Source: Rhyacophila brunnea (taxonomy: Eukaryota > Arthropoda > Insecta > Trichoptera > Rhyacophilidae). Taken from it: a DNA stretch of 64,000 nucleotides. The stretch lies in NCBI GenBank assembly GCA_022495005.1, contig JAGYXB010001001.1, positions 744,001-808,000 of the forward strand, in the 5' to 3' direction. The translations under genes were made by a program, and so were the position numbers. The notes beneath the pieces are model-generated. The model ran no database searches. It was not told the origin of the DNA and was given only the letters and a program-made list of their open reading frames with translations. Shown here one piece after another: positions 11,388 to 23,269 of this stretch; positions within the stretch are counted from its first letter, which is position 1, and each line of letters starts with the position of its first letter.

Positions 11388-12007
11388 CTATGCTATGTTA
11401 TATTATCTTAGTATACTGTATTACAAAAGTCCAATACTATTATGTAACCATTTCTGTTATCGGAATTTCTTTTTATTTCGGAATCTCGCTACAGCTAATC
11501 TTTTAAGAATCGAGGCCGTTTTCTCGAATAAAGAAACCTTTTGGGCAGAGATTGAGAAACGTCATTGACAGAGGACCACTTGTAAGTGTTTTGAGCGAGT
11601 CACTCGAGCAGTTTAGTTTCAAATTTTATCCTTCGAGTCGGCCCTTCAACATAAATTTGCAGGATCGTTTGTCTCAAGATCGGATCACTGTGTGTTATGG
11701 ACCTTAATTGAAATTCTTTCTACGGCGTAAAATCGAGATAAAACTCTGCTAAATGTAAAACTATTTCGAATTGACAAATCATTAAATAAAGGGTATTTCA
11801 GATGTTTGAATTTCGTATAAAATATACAGTTATACGAAGAAAAAATGGCCGAAACTTTCAATCCGATTCATAAACTTTGTATTAATATTAAAAATAGCTA
11901 ATCGTAAATTTCACAATAATATAGGACATTTATTTTTAAGTAATGGTCTTCAAATAAGATTAATTCAGAGGGTTGTATTTAAATCCAAAATCAATATTTT
12001 AAATTAT
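11388..12007. other. Intergenic, no gene seen
   Basis: No supported gene; an unremarkable patch of mixed composition lies at 11500-11700. Confidence 0.4.
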
Positions 12008-12580
12008 TTAGGCTATCCGCTCACGTGAATACTCAAAAAAGACGAGACTGAAACTTTAGTATCTAGCAAATGTATTTCAATTGCTGCTCGCTGACGGCAA
12101 TACTGGAATCTCTCAGTTTCAAAACGTTCGCGACCGAAACCGAAGAGACGCGACATGCTACTCATGCTAGTCTCCCAGTCTCTCAGTCACCCATAAAACA
12201 GTGTACCAATATCAGTAGATTCGATGAAAAATCATATTTTATTACCAAAATTGGTAGCACTGAACTGCACTGAACAAGAAATAACAAGTCAAGAAGTCAA
12301 AAGTTAAAGATGGATGAACCGATTTTTAATTTAAAATATATGGCAGATGTTAAGAAATACGCCTGCTTGTATAATTACAGGCTGTCAGAATATTCCCGTC
12401 AAGATAATACGGAAAAGGCTTAGAATGAAGTAGGAAAGACAATGGGTTTGACAGTTTAAGGTTATGAGATTATTAGGTTTCAGTATCGCCGTGTGCGAAG
12501 CATCAGTCACTGGCCAGTTTATGAGTTCTATCACCAACCAGTTCGTCAGATGTTAGTTTCTGCGTGAGCGGATGGCCTAA
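12008..12580 (+). mobile_element. Inverted-repeat DNA element carrying a MADF relic
   Basis: Ends TTAGGCTATCCGCTCACG (left) and, reverse-complemented from the right, TTAGGCCATCCGCTCACG, form a TIR of at least 18 bp with one mismatch. Inside is a degenerate MADF-domain frame (separate entry). PIF/Harbinger transposons encode a MADF/Myb-like DNA-binding protein beside the transposase, so a deleted Harbinger copy is the best fit; the expected 3-bp target duplication is not evident. Confidence 0.6.
12310..12459 (+). pseudogene. MADF-domain fragment
   Basis: From an ATG at 12310 the frame runs 37 codons, includes MADVKKYACLYNYRLSEY, and meets TAG at 12421 exactly where MADF domains have the conserved Trp (…KAW.E…). 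Past the stop the same frame continues NEVGKTMGLTV before TAA at 12457. MADF consensus is a V..YP.LYD....Y......AW.EI...L..S pattern. This is the first half of one domain, so it is a truncated and stopped remnant. MADF proteins bind DNA; here the likely role was in transposition of the host element. Confidence 0.65.
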
Positions 12581-14033
12581 CTGTGAATTGAATTACACAA
12601 ATTTAATAAATAAAATCGTATTAAAATGTCACTGGGAGTATTTAAAACGACCGAAAATAAAATTACGTATGTAGCCACATTAATTATTATCAAATATTTA
12701 TTTAGAATTAATCTATAAATCTTTATAAAAATCAATTTGCAATGCGACATTATTCAAACATAATTTAATCGTTAGCCTAAATTACATATTGTTAACTGCA
12801 CTTTCAAATATTTCGACTGTACCTACCTCTATTCTTATGATCCGGTCTTGCTCACCACGCTCGCCTTCAATAATATCGCAGTCACTTATTGATTATAATA
12901 TATCCTAATGGTCCACCGTATACTTACAATATAGATCATGTGGGTATTTAACGCCTTTCTAGGACACCGGTCGTCTTCAAGAAAAGAAAAGCCATATTGT
13001 TTGAGACATTCGTAGAACCAGCCAAACCAGATTCAAGGTCGCTTCTTCAGTGACAAGAGGCTTCATGGTCCGCACTTTTATCTCCTCGTTAAGCACTTTT
13101 AAAGTGATTCCAACTACAATATTTTTAATCTAAATCTTTTTGATGAAAGTTTTAAATAATAACTTTAAACATACATAATTTGGAAATACCTCAGAAAGAT
13201 ACGTATTAGATTAGCTACTGCCTATTGTGGATTGAATAAGGGTAATAATGATAGGATGTCGGTACCTTGAATCTTAGATAATGTCAGGATCTCTCCAAAT
13301 TTTAGTCTTAACGGACATGCACTTGCTTATAATTTAGTTTTTAAACTTTAGCCTTCAACGTCAGCACTATAACTCAATGAAGATATTGGCTACCAACAGA
13401 AATATAATATAACATAATATGTTTATAGTTTATATTATAAACTCTGCTTGGCACAAGGTGCCACGATTCGCTCTTGTATAGCAGCACGATCATAAAATTG
13501 GCGTCGAACAGACCGCATTTCATTATAACCCAGCCTAGCCGTGAGTACCTAACATTCAACATCCTTGATTATGGCGTACGTTTTAAGAAAATATTTTCCA
13601 TATTGACAATATTAGAAAAGTGACTTAAATTATAAATAATTATCGGTGTATAACATCTCACAATTCACCCCGCTTTCGCATGTTTCATCCCCCAGGCTGC
13701 ATCGAAGGTTTTTCTCCTCCCCGGGCTAAAGCACTTTGCAAGTTGTAGAGGGATGCAATCCCTACTCTAACTTGCACTGTCGAACGCTACCCCTTACTAT
13801 TTTTATTCACGTTTTAACGTATTGAATCAAATATTGCAATGCATACTTGTATGATATTAGAATGAAAGTAGCAAAAAGTTGTGTCAATAATTACGAAATG
13901 TCTTACGGAAATAAATATTATAAAATTATATATAATATATGAAAATTGCTGAAAACATAACGACTTATTTTTTCTTAAACACGACCAAAGAAGACGCACT
14001 TCTAATAATTATCATATCATGGGGTAACTACTA
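12581..14033. other. Intergenic, no gene seen
   Basis: No coding region is supported. A moderately GC-rich patch at 13660-13790 with C-runs is unexplained. The frame at 13374-13562 (minus) is AT-biased with no domain. Confidence 0.4.
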
Positions 14034-14403
14034 TTCGTCGGTGTTTTGTAAAAGAGGGCGAATTAACCAAAATGCTAGAGGATTTTTAACTATTGACATT
14101 TATTTGTTTATGACCTGTGGAAGATTATAAATATCTAACATGTTTATAATAAAGCTTAGAAAGAATACTGTCATTATAATAGGCATTATTATATAATATT
14201 TTAAAAGGCCTAATATGTCACATTCGCTTTTTAATCGTAATTTTAATTAATTTAATTTTAGTCGATTATCGTTTTTAAGTACTTTCCTGTAGAGATATAA
14301 ATTCGCCAACACAACAAAGCTAGTGGGGTATATATTGTATTTTCATTAAAATCTCGATTTCGCCAAAATGGTTGATTCGCCCTTTTTACAAAACACCGAC
14401 GAA
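14034..14403. mobile_element. TA-flanked MITE, mariner-like
   Basis: Inverted ends of about 38 bp: left TTCGTCGGTGTTTTGTAAAA, right the reverse complement of the same with one indel, both continuing into GGGCGAAT.AACCA. TA dinucleotides flank both ends (14032-14033 and 14404-14405), as for Tc1/mariner insertions. Length 370 bp, no coding capacity. The open frame at 13939-14130 overlaps the left end and is fortuitous. Confidence 0.7.
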
Positions 14404-14405
14404 TA

Positions 14406-15367
14406 TTGATGTCATGTTATGTAGTATTTGCAATTTGTAGTTTGATATGCTGCAGCTGTCAATCTTTCGCTCAAGTTTGCTAATGTAAATCGTGGTCTAA
14501 TAATTAATTCGTTATTAGTTTTCATTATATTTGCAACGTAATGTAATATAAATATATAGGTATAGTTTATAATAAATACAGATTTTTTTAATTTGCTGAA
14601 TATTGTGAAAATGCACAGTGCATGCTCTCATTCTGTTATTCTATTACATATTTTCTTTCCACTAGTGCCCTCTGTTGAGGAAAACGTGAAAACCTTGCAA
14701 TATCAACGACACTTTACCAATCGGAGCGAAAAAGTATGAATACATGTACGACAATAACAGCCAACTATCTTGAATAAAAAAATACACAAGGGGTGGTTTC
14801 AGTGACTACTGTACGACTTTCGGTGATAAATTTTTACGAGGATATCTTTCTGTAATTCTTAATACTTTATGGCCAATGCGGTTCGATGACATTTTAAGGG
14901 ATGTCTAGCCAATAAGTATCTTATGGAAAGATCCACGTGTGCTATGGGTGAGATAAAGAATGGTTTATCCTACAATTTATTGCGTTGTCAAAATATTTAC
15001 TACTGGTGGTAATAAATAGCTGCATTACAAGTAGTTACTTCAATGTAGCCTATGTAAACTTCTCTGCTAAGTAAAAATACAGTATTATGGCTTTAAGAAA
15101 ATGAAAACTCAAGTTTTATACTACCTTCTCTCTTTTATATGTAAAATTATTGGATTCTTGTGACACAATCTTTAAGTAAACAGTGTCTTATTAGAGATTA
15201 TATCAAAACAATCCAATAATTATTCATACCTAATAATATAAGAGAAATCTTAGTTTAATACTCAGGTTATCATTTCTTTAAAACTAAAAACTTTTTACTA
15301 AGCAGGGGAGTAAAGATTTTCTATATTTTTTTCTCCGTTCATTAATAGGTCCATCCACACAATTAAG
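14406..15367. other. Intergenic, no gene seen
   Basis: Nothing recognised; AT-rich with no inverted-repeat pair noted. Confidence 0.4.
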
Positions 15368-15775
15368 TTGGATCGAGTCCACAATAGATTTCTTAGAGTT
15401 CTCTACTTAAGAACATACGAGTTCTTTCCTTATGATAATGATAATAAAATAAATTTCCCGACTCGTTTTCTTCTGGGTATGCTATCAATGCAATCCTTGT
15501 CTACCCGAATAGTGATTGTTCTTTTAAAGCATTTCTTTTTACTTCTTCGTGGGTTCATTTACAATCCGTATATACTGGCAAATATTTATTTCCATGTTCC
15601 CACCAATATCACTCGTAGCTCTACGGTCTTCAAGATACCTCGTCGCAGGACAGATGTTATGTTTCATGATGCTGTGTATCGTGCAATTAACTTATTTGAT
15701 GGCACCATAAAAGTTGATTTGTTTTTTATTAACTATATAATGTTTGTGGACGTATTAAATAGGTTAAATTTATAA
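15368..15775 (+). pseudogene. LINE reverse transcriptase, C-terminal end (Jockey-like)
   Basis: An open frame of about 135 codons beginning LDRVHNRFLRVL has the post-RT thumb layout of Jockey-type LINEs: a (L)xRVxxRFLR start, an L.M.SL..R leucine-rich helix, ILANIYFHVP, then FKIPRRRTDV and a final N.FD motif ending in TAA. The start is an arbitrary truncation rather than a true initiator: the polymerase and endonuclease domains upstream are missing, typical of 5'-truncated LINE insertion. The frame itself has no stop, so this copy may be fairly young or simply short. Confidence 0.75.
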
Positions 15776-15960
15776 TTGTATATATTATCATGTTTCTTTA
15801 ATATTTATATATACACATGCTGTCTTTTCTACTTTCTTGTTATATTAGTTGTTATTTGTAATTAAGATATGTTTTAAATTTTGTATTTATTATGTATTAT
15901 TGTGCATTGGCCAATCGCTGTAATGCCGTAATACTCTTTTTCTAAATAAATAAATAAATT
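15776..15960 (+). mobile_element. LINE 3' untranslated end and tail
   Basis: Continues the LINE fragment directly. It ends in a short TAAATAAATAAATAAAT repeat, as expected for a 3' tail copied by target-primed reverse transcription. No target duplication was identified because the 5' border is uncertain. Confidence 0.55.
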
Positions 15961-17363
15961 ATTTTGCTCTACAATCAAATGTAGGTTTTAGAGGCCTTCA
16001 GAAAACGTCTTCACTCTGTTAGTCACAATGTTCCTTCATTACCTATGCCACAGGGTTGTCGTTTATCCTTATACACACTTCCAATCTTCTCAGTTAACAT
16101 TTCTTGATCTTCTTTTTCTTCTCTTCAACGCTTGATAAACGATCTGCTCAATCGAGTCACCATAATTTCAAATTTGAGTCGACAAAAATTGCTGTACAGT
16201 TTGAAGTATACAACATAATAGCATCTAGTTTTATATTATTTTTGTTCGTATAATAATATGTAGCGACCCAGCTCAAGTCAGTCTATTTCAGGCCTTGGCA
16301 GAAATCACAAACACGTTTCAAATTAACATCATAAATAATCAGTCCAAATAAACAGACATCAAAAATATTCACACGTATTTCACTGGTTTCCATACTGACA
16401 ATCCCGTAATTGAGACAATGACGTAATCTAAACACCCAATCTTCTGAAATATAAAGAATATGAAGACATTAGAAATTAAGTATGAGATCAAAATATCAAT
16501 ACAATATTAATTAAAACAAATCACTGCAAACATAAAAAATTCACTTATCTATACATATTAGAAATGTGACGTTTTTTTTATTACGTAGGTACTGTCAAAA
16601 GCAAAATGGTGCGTTCTTTTATTTCTACCTACACAATTCCAAATTTGAAATAATAATATTGAAGCAGATAATATATTTTTTAAAAAACCATTTATGGCTA
16701 TAAAGATTATAAAATTTACAATTAGAAATAGGTGGCTACATTGTATATTCATAAATTTATAAAATATTATGATTTATATTTTGGTTAAATTACATTAATG
16801 ATTTCAGACTAACTTTCATATTCAAATAATACAAGAAATATGTACCTCCTTATTATTCCTTTAAAAAAAGATTATTTTAAAATCATGCTAGTAGAAGAGG
16901 TATTATTACAGCAGACATAAATACTAAATTTTAACCCAAAAAAATTTGTCTATATACCAAAGAGTGCAGTTGGTTTATATACCATAGATAAACGAAGAAC
17001 TCTGCATTTGCAGACTTATTAATATATATATATATATATATGGCGGCATGCTGTTAACTTCTTACTCGGTTTTCGTATTTACATAATGTTCAGATCAGAT
17101 CAGATATTTTACGTGATTTTTTATCTAAGTAATTATTGTTTGCGCCAAATATCTTTATCTATCTTTCTCATTTCCTTCACCGCATTACCACAAGGATCCT
17201 CGAGTGCGATGTAAACTCAAGAAGTAAAACAAATAGTGTTATACATGCAGTCATATAGAATATCCATCAATATAACAACATTTATTGTAATCTTATATGA
17301 CAAAATATCAAATTATATTTGTATGTATATTTTAAATAGTTGTACATTTGAAAATATCTGTAA
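15961..17363. other. Intergenic, no gene seen
   Basis: Holds a (TA)n run at about 17022-17041 and otherwise AT-rich sequence. Frames at 16558-16752 (minus) show no domain. Confidence 0.4.
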
Positions 17364-17550
17364 AACGTGGTACAGACCTACAAAATTATCTAAAGAATGG
17401 GATGGGGGAGCCACTGTCGTAAACTACCCAATCAAGACTCGTAACTGGACAAAATCTGACATTCGAATGAAATTTTCAAAATGGCGTCTTATGGTAGTTT
17501 GTAGTTCCATTTTTGACCATTCTATAGATAAGTTTGTAGGTCTGTACGTT
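17364..17550. mobile_element. Short inverted-repeat MITE
   Basis: Arms ACAGACCTACAAAATTATCT (left) and ACAGACCTACAAACTTATCT (reverse complement of right) both continue into A.AGAATGG. Inner bases also pair (GTAAACTACC with GGTAGTTTGTAG), giving a long hairpin. The 126-codon open frame at 17236-17616 runs through it and is therefore not good evidence of a gene. Confidence 0.6.
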
Positions 17551-17639
17551 GAATTTTCTCTACTCCACTATATACCGGATTCAGCATCACATTTTCAACA
17601 ATTTTGGGTACAATGAATTCACATTATTATTTGTTTTGA

Positions 17640-18045
17640 TGCAAATATAATACTTGTAGGTATTCCAGTTCGGTGATGGATAGGTGTTGCAGATGAAAGA
17701 CGGTAGTACTTGTGAGTGATGATGGATGAGGCGAGTGTTTATTTACTGTTTCAATACTTACAATGGTACAATTGATACAATCTAATAAATATAATGACAA
17801 TTCGGTGCGATGTGTTTTTAACGGGAAGTTATAATCGAGTGACATTTCCAATCAATTACTATCCGGCGCACTATTAAATAATATGGTGAAATGATTATGC
17901 AATAAATTGCGCATCCGCTATCTCATAATATTACGAAATCATATTATATAGTTAGGTACGGACTAATTATATGTGAAAATGAATATTTAATAAACAATAT
18001 TATAATTGAGATCTGGGTCACAGGAATTCGATGAAAGCCATACAC
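17640..18045 (+). repeat. Interspersed repeat, family J copy 1
   Basis: Shares blocks in order with 55430-55905: TTCCAATCAATTA, CTATTRAATAATATG.TGAAATGA, and near the end GAG(A)TC..GGTCACA. A diverged third copy is at 22300-22745. The length and promoter-like layout would fit a solo LTR, but no TG...CA ends with matching target duplications could be shown, so the class is left open. Confidence 0.45.
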
Positions 18046-18218
18046 TCATAACTGAAGTTGAAGTTAATACAAAATATATTAGTAAGTAAAAGTAGGTACG
18101 TTTAAACTAAAATTTTAAATACTCCTGATACCATCTAGGATTACGAAAAAAATATGGTAGCGAATATTTACGGAATTCGCTGTAGGTAAATTTCTTTATA
18201 TATATTAATTAAGGGGGT

Positions 18219-18444
18219 ACAGAATATGCTTCATAACTTTGCACTCAGGCTCTAGGGTGAAAATTATGTAATATATTCTAAAAAAAAAGTCTTTTACATA
18301 TATTTATTATCTATTTATGTTCTTATTAGTAGGTACATATTAATACAAGTGAATACCATTTGATATAATTTTATGCGAGGTAATCAGGGAAAGAGGCATA
18401 CCAGTCTAGTAAAAAGTGCAAAGTTACAAAACGTATACTCTAGC
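18219..18444. mobile_element. Inverted-repeat MITE with TAACTTTGCACT arms
   Basis: Left GTACAGAATATGCTTC then ATAACTTTGCACT; right, reverse-complemented, GCTAGAGTATACGTTTTG then TAACTTTGCACT. About 28-bp imperfect arms around AT-rich filler. No coding capacity and no confident target duplication. Confidence 0.5.
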
Positions 18445-19329
18445 TGCATCGGTTGCTAAATTTTTCTCATATATATTATGTTTTTAGAGGTGCTCCAAAT
18501 TACGAATATAATTCCCATATTTTATAACATTCAAATTTGTCCACTGTACACATTATACATCGTGTATGAGGGTTCGCCCATTTCATGCACAGCGCTTCGA
18601 GATAATTCGCCTCTGCCAAAATTCGATACTATAAGAATTTACCCCCACCCCTCCATACTGAAAGTAGCGGTAAGAACTTTCATGTTGGACATGAAAAATA
18701 TTTTACGGTATCCGTCCCAATAGTGTTTCAACCATAAAACTTTTATATAACCTCCGCCGCGACGGACATATATCAGCCGAAATCAATTTCGTCATTTTTC
18801 ACGTCTCATACACCTATATAATATGTATGTCTATCAAAATGTTTGGACAAAAAATGAGGCGTGCCTTAACGGCCCACGTGCTCGTCGTAGGTCAAAATTG
18901 AGTTTTTATTGTATTTTCAAACCATGATCCTGGACACTCCTTAAACGTTGTAGATAATCTATTTATATAATTTTGAAGCCTTATTATCCCTTATATTTAT
19001 TTTAAACATTTGATGACTGCATAAAGTATTTTTGTTACATAAAATAGGTATTCTTTTAAACCTCTCGCTCTAATGTTTTAGAATATAGTCATATTTCGGT
19101 ACATAACTGTGCAGTGGTGTTAAAATTTTTTACGTTTATTATTTTTAAACGCATTTATGAAACCATTAGTATAATTTATTACGAGATAATTTTTGTAAAA
19201 TATTCACGATAAAAAATTATATTGATAATCTCTGTGATCCCAAATTTGACAAGAATTAGGCATTTTATTATTCAAAAAATCGGCAAGTCATAAACAAAAT
19301 TCATAATAGAATATGGCTCACGGCTTTGC
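18445..19329. other. Intergenic, no gene seen
   Basis: The open frame 18478-18723 has no recognisable domain. Nothing else supported. Confidence 0.4.
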
Positions 19330-19972
19330 TGTCCGTATGATTAGCTTCATTATTTTTGTTATGTATACACTAGAATCATTTTTATTTTTATAATTTCCTT
19401 GTGCTCTTCTCTCCCCGGCACTTTGCAACCTTAGTCCTTGGTATCTTCTCCTAGGGCATTCCCGGCCTAAAACTGAACTAGATGCTTCACATCGCCAACG
19501 TAGGGCCACGTGATACGCTCGATTAAGACCGGGTGTGGTGCGTGGGGAGTTTTGGTTTGGAGAGGTTAACTTCAATGGCTTCATCCTTGTGATGGATTAT
19601 GGCAAGTGTAGGCTTATTCGAACCGTGCCCTCTACCCGCATCTCTCCTAATAATCGCACATTGAAAATCGTCTCGACTGGGATAACAGTCATAAATCTAA
19701 ACTAAGCGCAACATACAATTGTCTTAGGTGCGTATAGCAAGGCCGTGTGAGAATAGTGACATAACTCGACAAACCAAAATTAATGACGAAGTGTGACATT
19801 TGCGCTGCATGTCGGATGAAAATAGATGACGCTATAAAGGTGTCTGAAATAAGTGATTTTAAGTGCTTAATCCGTCTCGATACGGAGCCGCACGGGACTG
19901 ATGCTGCAACCATGCACTGTGGTGCTCAAAGAAGAAGAAAAAAAATTGGACTGGCTCTGCTGTCCGCTGAAG
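19330..19972 (-). mobile_element. Probable LINE 3' region (minus strand)
   Basis: Lies immediately downstream, on the minus strand, of the LINE coding relic at 19973-20930. The minus-strand sequence around TGTCTTAATC/CGGTCTTAATC-GAGCGTATCACG at 19530-19500 recurs, diverged, at 34232-34278 on the plus strand, so it belongs to a repeated sequence. Composition is much richer in GC than the surroundings. The short open frame 19318-19584 (minus) is in this region; whether it was ever translated is unknown. Confidence 0.45.
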
Positions 19973-20930
19973 CTAAGCGCCCTGTGTATCCGCAGACTGA
20001 ATGTCAAGATTTGGAATGGATGAGTTCACAGAAGAGTCGGGACTATCCCGCTCCCCATACGATGCTGCAAATTTGTCGAATTCCGCAAAGTTATCCTCGG
20101 TTGCTATCAGATCTGCGTGGCTAATTTGGCCCGTGTGCAGTGACATCCCGTGGGGGTAGGCAGATTGAGCGTCGCTTGGGGACGGCAGTCACTTGAAGAG
20201 CGGCAAATCGAGGAAAATCATTGGGTATATTGTATAGAAATAGGTACCTAAACTTAGTAGGTACCTAATAACGAAAATATCCTTCGATTAAAAAAATCAG
20301 CTCACTGGTTGGAAACAATATGTATTAAGAATTAACATAAAAGGTTTAACAGGACTGTATTTTTTTGTCGGTTTCGCGATGTCTAGTTTACTTATGTTGT
20401 CCTTGGACGTCACGTCCTTGATGACCAGCAATGACACGTGCAGATTTGCGAATTATAGGTGGGTACATAGGTACTTATCTAGCTCGCGTGTTTTGAAAGT
20501 TGTCAGGTATATTTTTAAATGTATCTGAAACCGTGGACTCGCAATATTGTTTATTGAAGTAGAGATGACATTTAAATTGGTTTTAGTAGTATATATTTTG
20601 TTAGTAATATATCCATACAACACATTTCTTAAATATTGGGGTCATGTAAGGATGATAAAAATACTGTATAAAAATGGGGCGGCATTTTTTCTAGGAACGT
20701 CACTGCCCGTGTGAGGACGGACCCTGACATACAGCTCCGCTCGTTCGGGTTCCATAAGCGGGCAATGCTAGAGGACGTGTTCAACATATTGAAGGTTATG
20801 CCCGTACGCAGGTACAACCCGGCCCATATACTATCAAGCCAAACTCGTGGAGTCTGGCGGCGAAGTTGCCATGGCCGATGAGGAACTGGTTAATCCAGTG
20901 CACGTTACCCACTCGTGATGATTCGTTACA
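19973..20930 (-). pseudogene. LINE RT C-terminal zinc-knuckle region, split by a MITE
   Basis: Minus-strand frames read NQFLIGHGNFAARLHEFGL then GPGCTC, and after a +1 shift LQYVEHVL-stop-HCPLMEPERAEL, then ADLIATEDNFAEFDKFAAS before TAG at 19975-19973. The order GHG-F-LH-FG, C.C, H....CP, W/F-rich tail is the cysteine-histidine tail that follows RT in R1/Jockey/I-type LINEs. Breaks: one frameshift near the C.C motif, one in-frame TAG, and a 568-bp family I MITE (20138-20705). The frame resumes exactly across the insertion once one copy of the 8-bp duplication is removed. Confidence 0.7.
20138..20705 (-). mobile_element. hAT-type MITE, family I copy 1
   Basis: Ends are CAGTGACATCCCGTGGGGGT on the left and, reverse-complemented from the right, CAGTGACGTTCCTAG. 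The flanks CCCGTGTG (20130-20137) and CCCGTGTG (20706-20713) are a perfect 8-bp target duplication. It aligns in reverse orientation with 49080-49665 and 56065-56467. It interrupts the LINE relic, so it is younger than that. No transposase. Confidence 0.88.
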
Positions 20931-21227
20931 AGTGTGTTATTTAACATAAGTTGAATGTAGGTGTATGTACTTTTACCCGCACCTCACCTTACCATTCCGC
21001 CGCTACTATTTGACCACTTTACCTAGTGCCTATTGAGAAGTTTAAGTTTAGTTTCATCGGTGACTGTTTCAAACAGATAGCGAGATGTAGGTAGAAAATG
21101 TAGGTTTTTTCAAAGGCCACTCAAGCAAAACTTCATGTTCGGAGCGGAGCACCAGAAGAAAAATAAACTCAAGTAGATTTTTAGTGTTAACGGAACATAC
21201 GTGAACTGAAAGTAAGACAGAGTTTAA
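20931..21227. other. Spacer, no gene seen
   Basis: Lies upstream of the minus-strand LINE relic; any further LINE coding sequence here is too decayed to recognise. Confidence 0.35.
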
Positions 21228-21700
21228 TTACAACGTTTTTATTAGCTCGTATTCTTGTTTGTCCGGTGGCTGTTTGTCCAGTACAAATCTTGCAATCGTT
21301 TTTTAACTAACTTCCCAACTAGCTAGACATTTGAAACTTTAAGAATACACCAGAACACGATGCTAATGCAATCTTTCAAAACTTTTAGCTATCTTTAAGC
21401 AGAATTGAATTCATTTTCAGTTAATTCTGTTTTGTATGTAAAGCTATTTCAGAAAAATCCGTAAAAAGTAAAAGACTATTACTGGTTGCTAAGGGGGTGG
21501 TACTAGCAACTAAATTATTAATATATACGTGCGCTACTATGGAAATCAAAATGATATGTCAAAATGACATTTCAGTATTCTATATCTGTTTGTTTGTTTG
21601 TTTTTTATTTACTTCATATCAGTACAAGTTTGAGCATAATAATTCAACAGAAATTTTAAAAACGTTGTATATAAAAAGTCCTTTTTATCTTGTAATTATT
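21228..21700 (+). repeat. Interspersed repeat, family C copy 1
   Basis: Starts TTACAACGTTTTTATTAGCT and ends near AAAACGTTGTATATAAAAAG...TTGTAATTATT. Five copies occur (also 30639, 38415 reverse, 57520 partial, 61065). A short inverted pair, TACAACGTTTTT with AAAAACGTTGTA, lies at and near the ends, and all copies share the ATGTCAAAATGACAT palindrome. The same peptide-like string appears in open frames at 21497 and 30677 only because they are repeat copies. Confidence 0.75.
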
Positions 21701-22299
21701 TTATTGTATTGTAGTGTAGATATAAATTATAGAAACGGTAAAAAAATATTTGAAATAATATAATAAAATCGATAAGTATGTATAATAAAGTAACAATTAT
21801 TGCCTACGTACCGCAATGAATTAATTATTACAGCAATGATAATTAAAAACGATTTATTTACACGACACTTTCAAAACATAATTTACTGAATGCCAGTACG
21901 AAAGTAATATATTATGAACTATTAAAAAGAGAATTGATATGGGATAACTGCCATTCTTCAGATAATATATCTGTTAACGCAATGTCACACTGTGGATGGA
22001 AGTTATCCTTGTGGTTCGTGTATAGTCAGGCTGCGGTACCATCTGTATGGAACTACAACCATTGGCTGTTGGGTGTTAGCCTCCTTCAAAAACTTCCTCC
22101 ATCCTGGACAATTCAGCGCCACCAGCCCGCGGTATTAAATTATGAATTTCGATCATAGTGCTAGGATACCATAAGGAAAATTACTGTATGTAGAAAATGA
22201 GACTTGTTTTATTTAAACAAACGGTAATGCGATAATTAATATGAACGAAACATGTAATCAAAAATCTTCATTGCATTCGATTTTAGGTAATTTCAAGCA
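21701..22299. other. Intergenic, no gene supported
   Basis: A frame at 21934-22158 is unusually low in AT-biased residues and includes LLQKLPPSW, which loosely recalls LTR-retroelement Gag proteins, but the match is too short to call. Confidence 0.3.
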
Positions 22300-22745
22300 C
22301 TACCATCGGGACTCGCAATTTAGTGTCACAGTCTGGCTATAGACGGTGTTCGTCTGTAGTGTGAATGGTGATTTACTATTGTGGGGTTCGATGTGGGTCA
22401 CCAATGTGGGAGTCGTCGACGTGTCATAGGTCATGGTGTTGAGGATGATGATGAAAAAGTAGAAGATGAATGCAGGAGCGAGTTTTATTTTCGGCGTAAG
22501 CAGTCGGTACAATAGTATGTTACAATAGTTATCTTACAATACTTATGATAATGTTCCGAGGTCCGAATATCGGTACAATGAGATGTGCGAAGCGCTATAG
22601 AGACTGAGATTACGAAACCTATATTCTAGTGACATTTCAGATTAATTATTATTCGCTATTTAAACAATCAAAATAATATTCTATTTATTGAAATAATCGA
22701 GTCAGCTTATTATCTCGCGTTTACGTCAATGCATGACTGACTAAA
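22300..22745 (+). repeat. Interspersed repeat, family J copy 2 (diverged)
   Basis: Shares with 55480-55800 the series GTAA.CAGTCG.TA....AGTATGTTAC, ATGTTCCGA.GTCCGA, GAGATG.(T)GCG.AG(C)GC/GATA.A, GAGATT. Borders are approximate. The minus open frame 22300-22512 is within it. Confidence 0.45.
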
Positions 22746-23106
22746 GCGTCAATGACATTGAGCTACTTCACGTGCTGCTTGTTGGCGAATTTACAATCTG
22801 CCTGTAAAGTCTCCCAGTGTCGTCATCGAACAAGCTAACAAGCAGATTGTAAACAATCTACCGAGAAAAGTTGAAAGCCCGTCAACTTTACACGCTACAC
22901 GCCGGCGTGTGGGCCTACGCAGTAGAGCGTAGTAGCGACCTCCCGGTAAAAAAAACGAACTACGTTCTGTCAAAATAGTCGCTAGCTTGTTGGCTTCTCA
23001 GCGAATGGAAAGTTTTGTGTGTCATCATCACAATCGCAGTAGCTGAATCGCCGGCTTTTAAATTCGCCAACCAACAGCTTGTAAAGTAGCTCAATGTCAT
23101 TGACGC
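22746..23106. mobile_element. MITE with about 50-bp inverted ends
   Basis: Left GCGTCAATGACATTGAGCTA, right reverse complement identical over the same 20 bases, both continuing through a GCTGxTTGTTGGCGAATTT block. Length 361 bp. The interior repeats AGCTTGTTGGC-type strings several times. No target duplication was recognised and nothing is encoded. Confidence 0.75.
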
Positions 23107-23269
23107 AAGAGTTAAAAATGGATATGCATAATGTATTATTGAGGTCAGCTCCTTACCGAGTTTGCTATAATTTGACACTATGGAAAATAGATATTTAATT
23201 TGTAATTATATATCTTTATACTATTTTACAAAACTATGATTTACCGTTTGTTGAACGTTCTCCTCCACA
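23107..23269. other. AT-rich spacer
   Basis: Nothing recognised between the MITE and the CpG-rich patch. Confidence 0.35.

Noticed and set aside
17236..17616. 126-codon open frame as a gene
   Set aside because: It runs through an inverted-repeat MITE (17364-17550) and shows no domain; its length is explained by the repeat.
19783..20124. Plus-strand 113-codon frame as a host gene
   Set aside because: The convincing homology is on the minus strand (LINE zinc-knuckle tail), so the plus frame is its shadow.
21934..22158. LLQKLPPSW string as an LTR-retroelement Gag fragment
   Set aside because: Only a few residues resemble Gag; no further motif follows in any frame.
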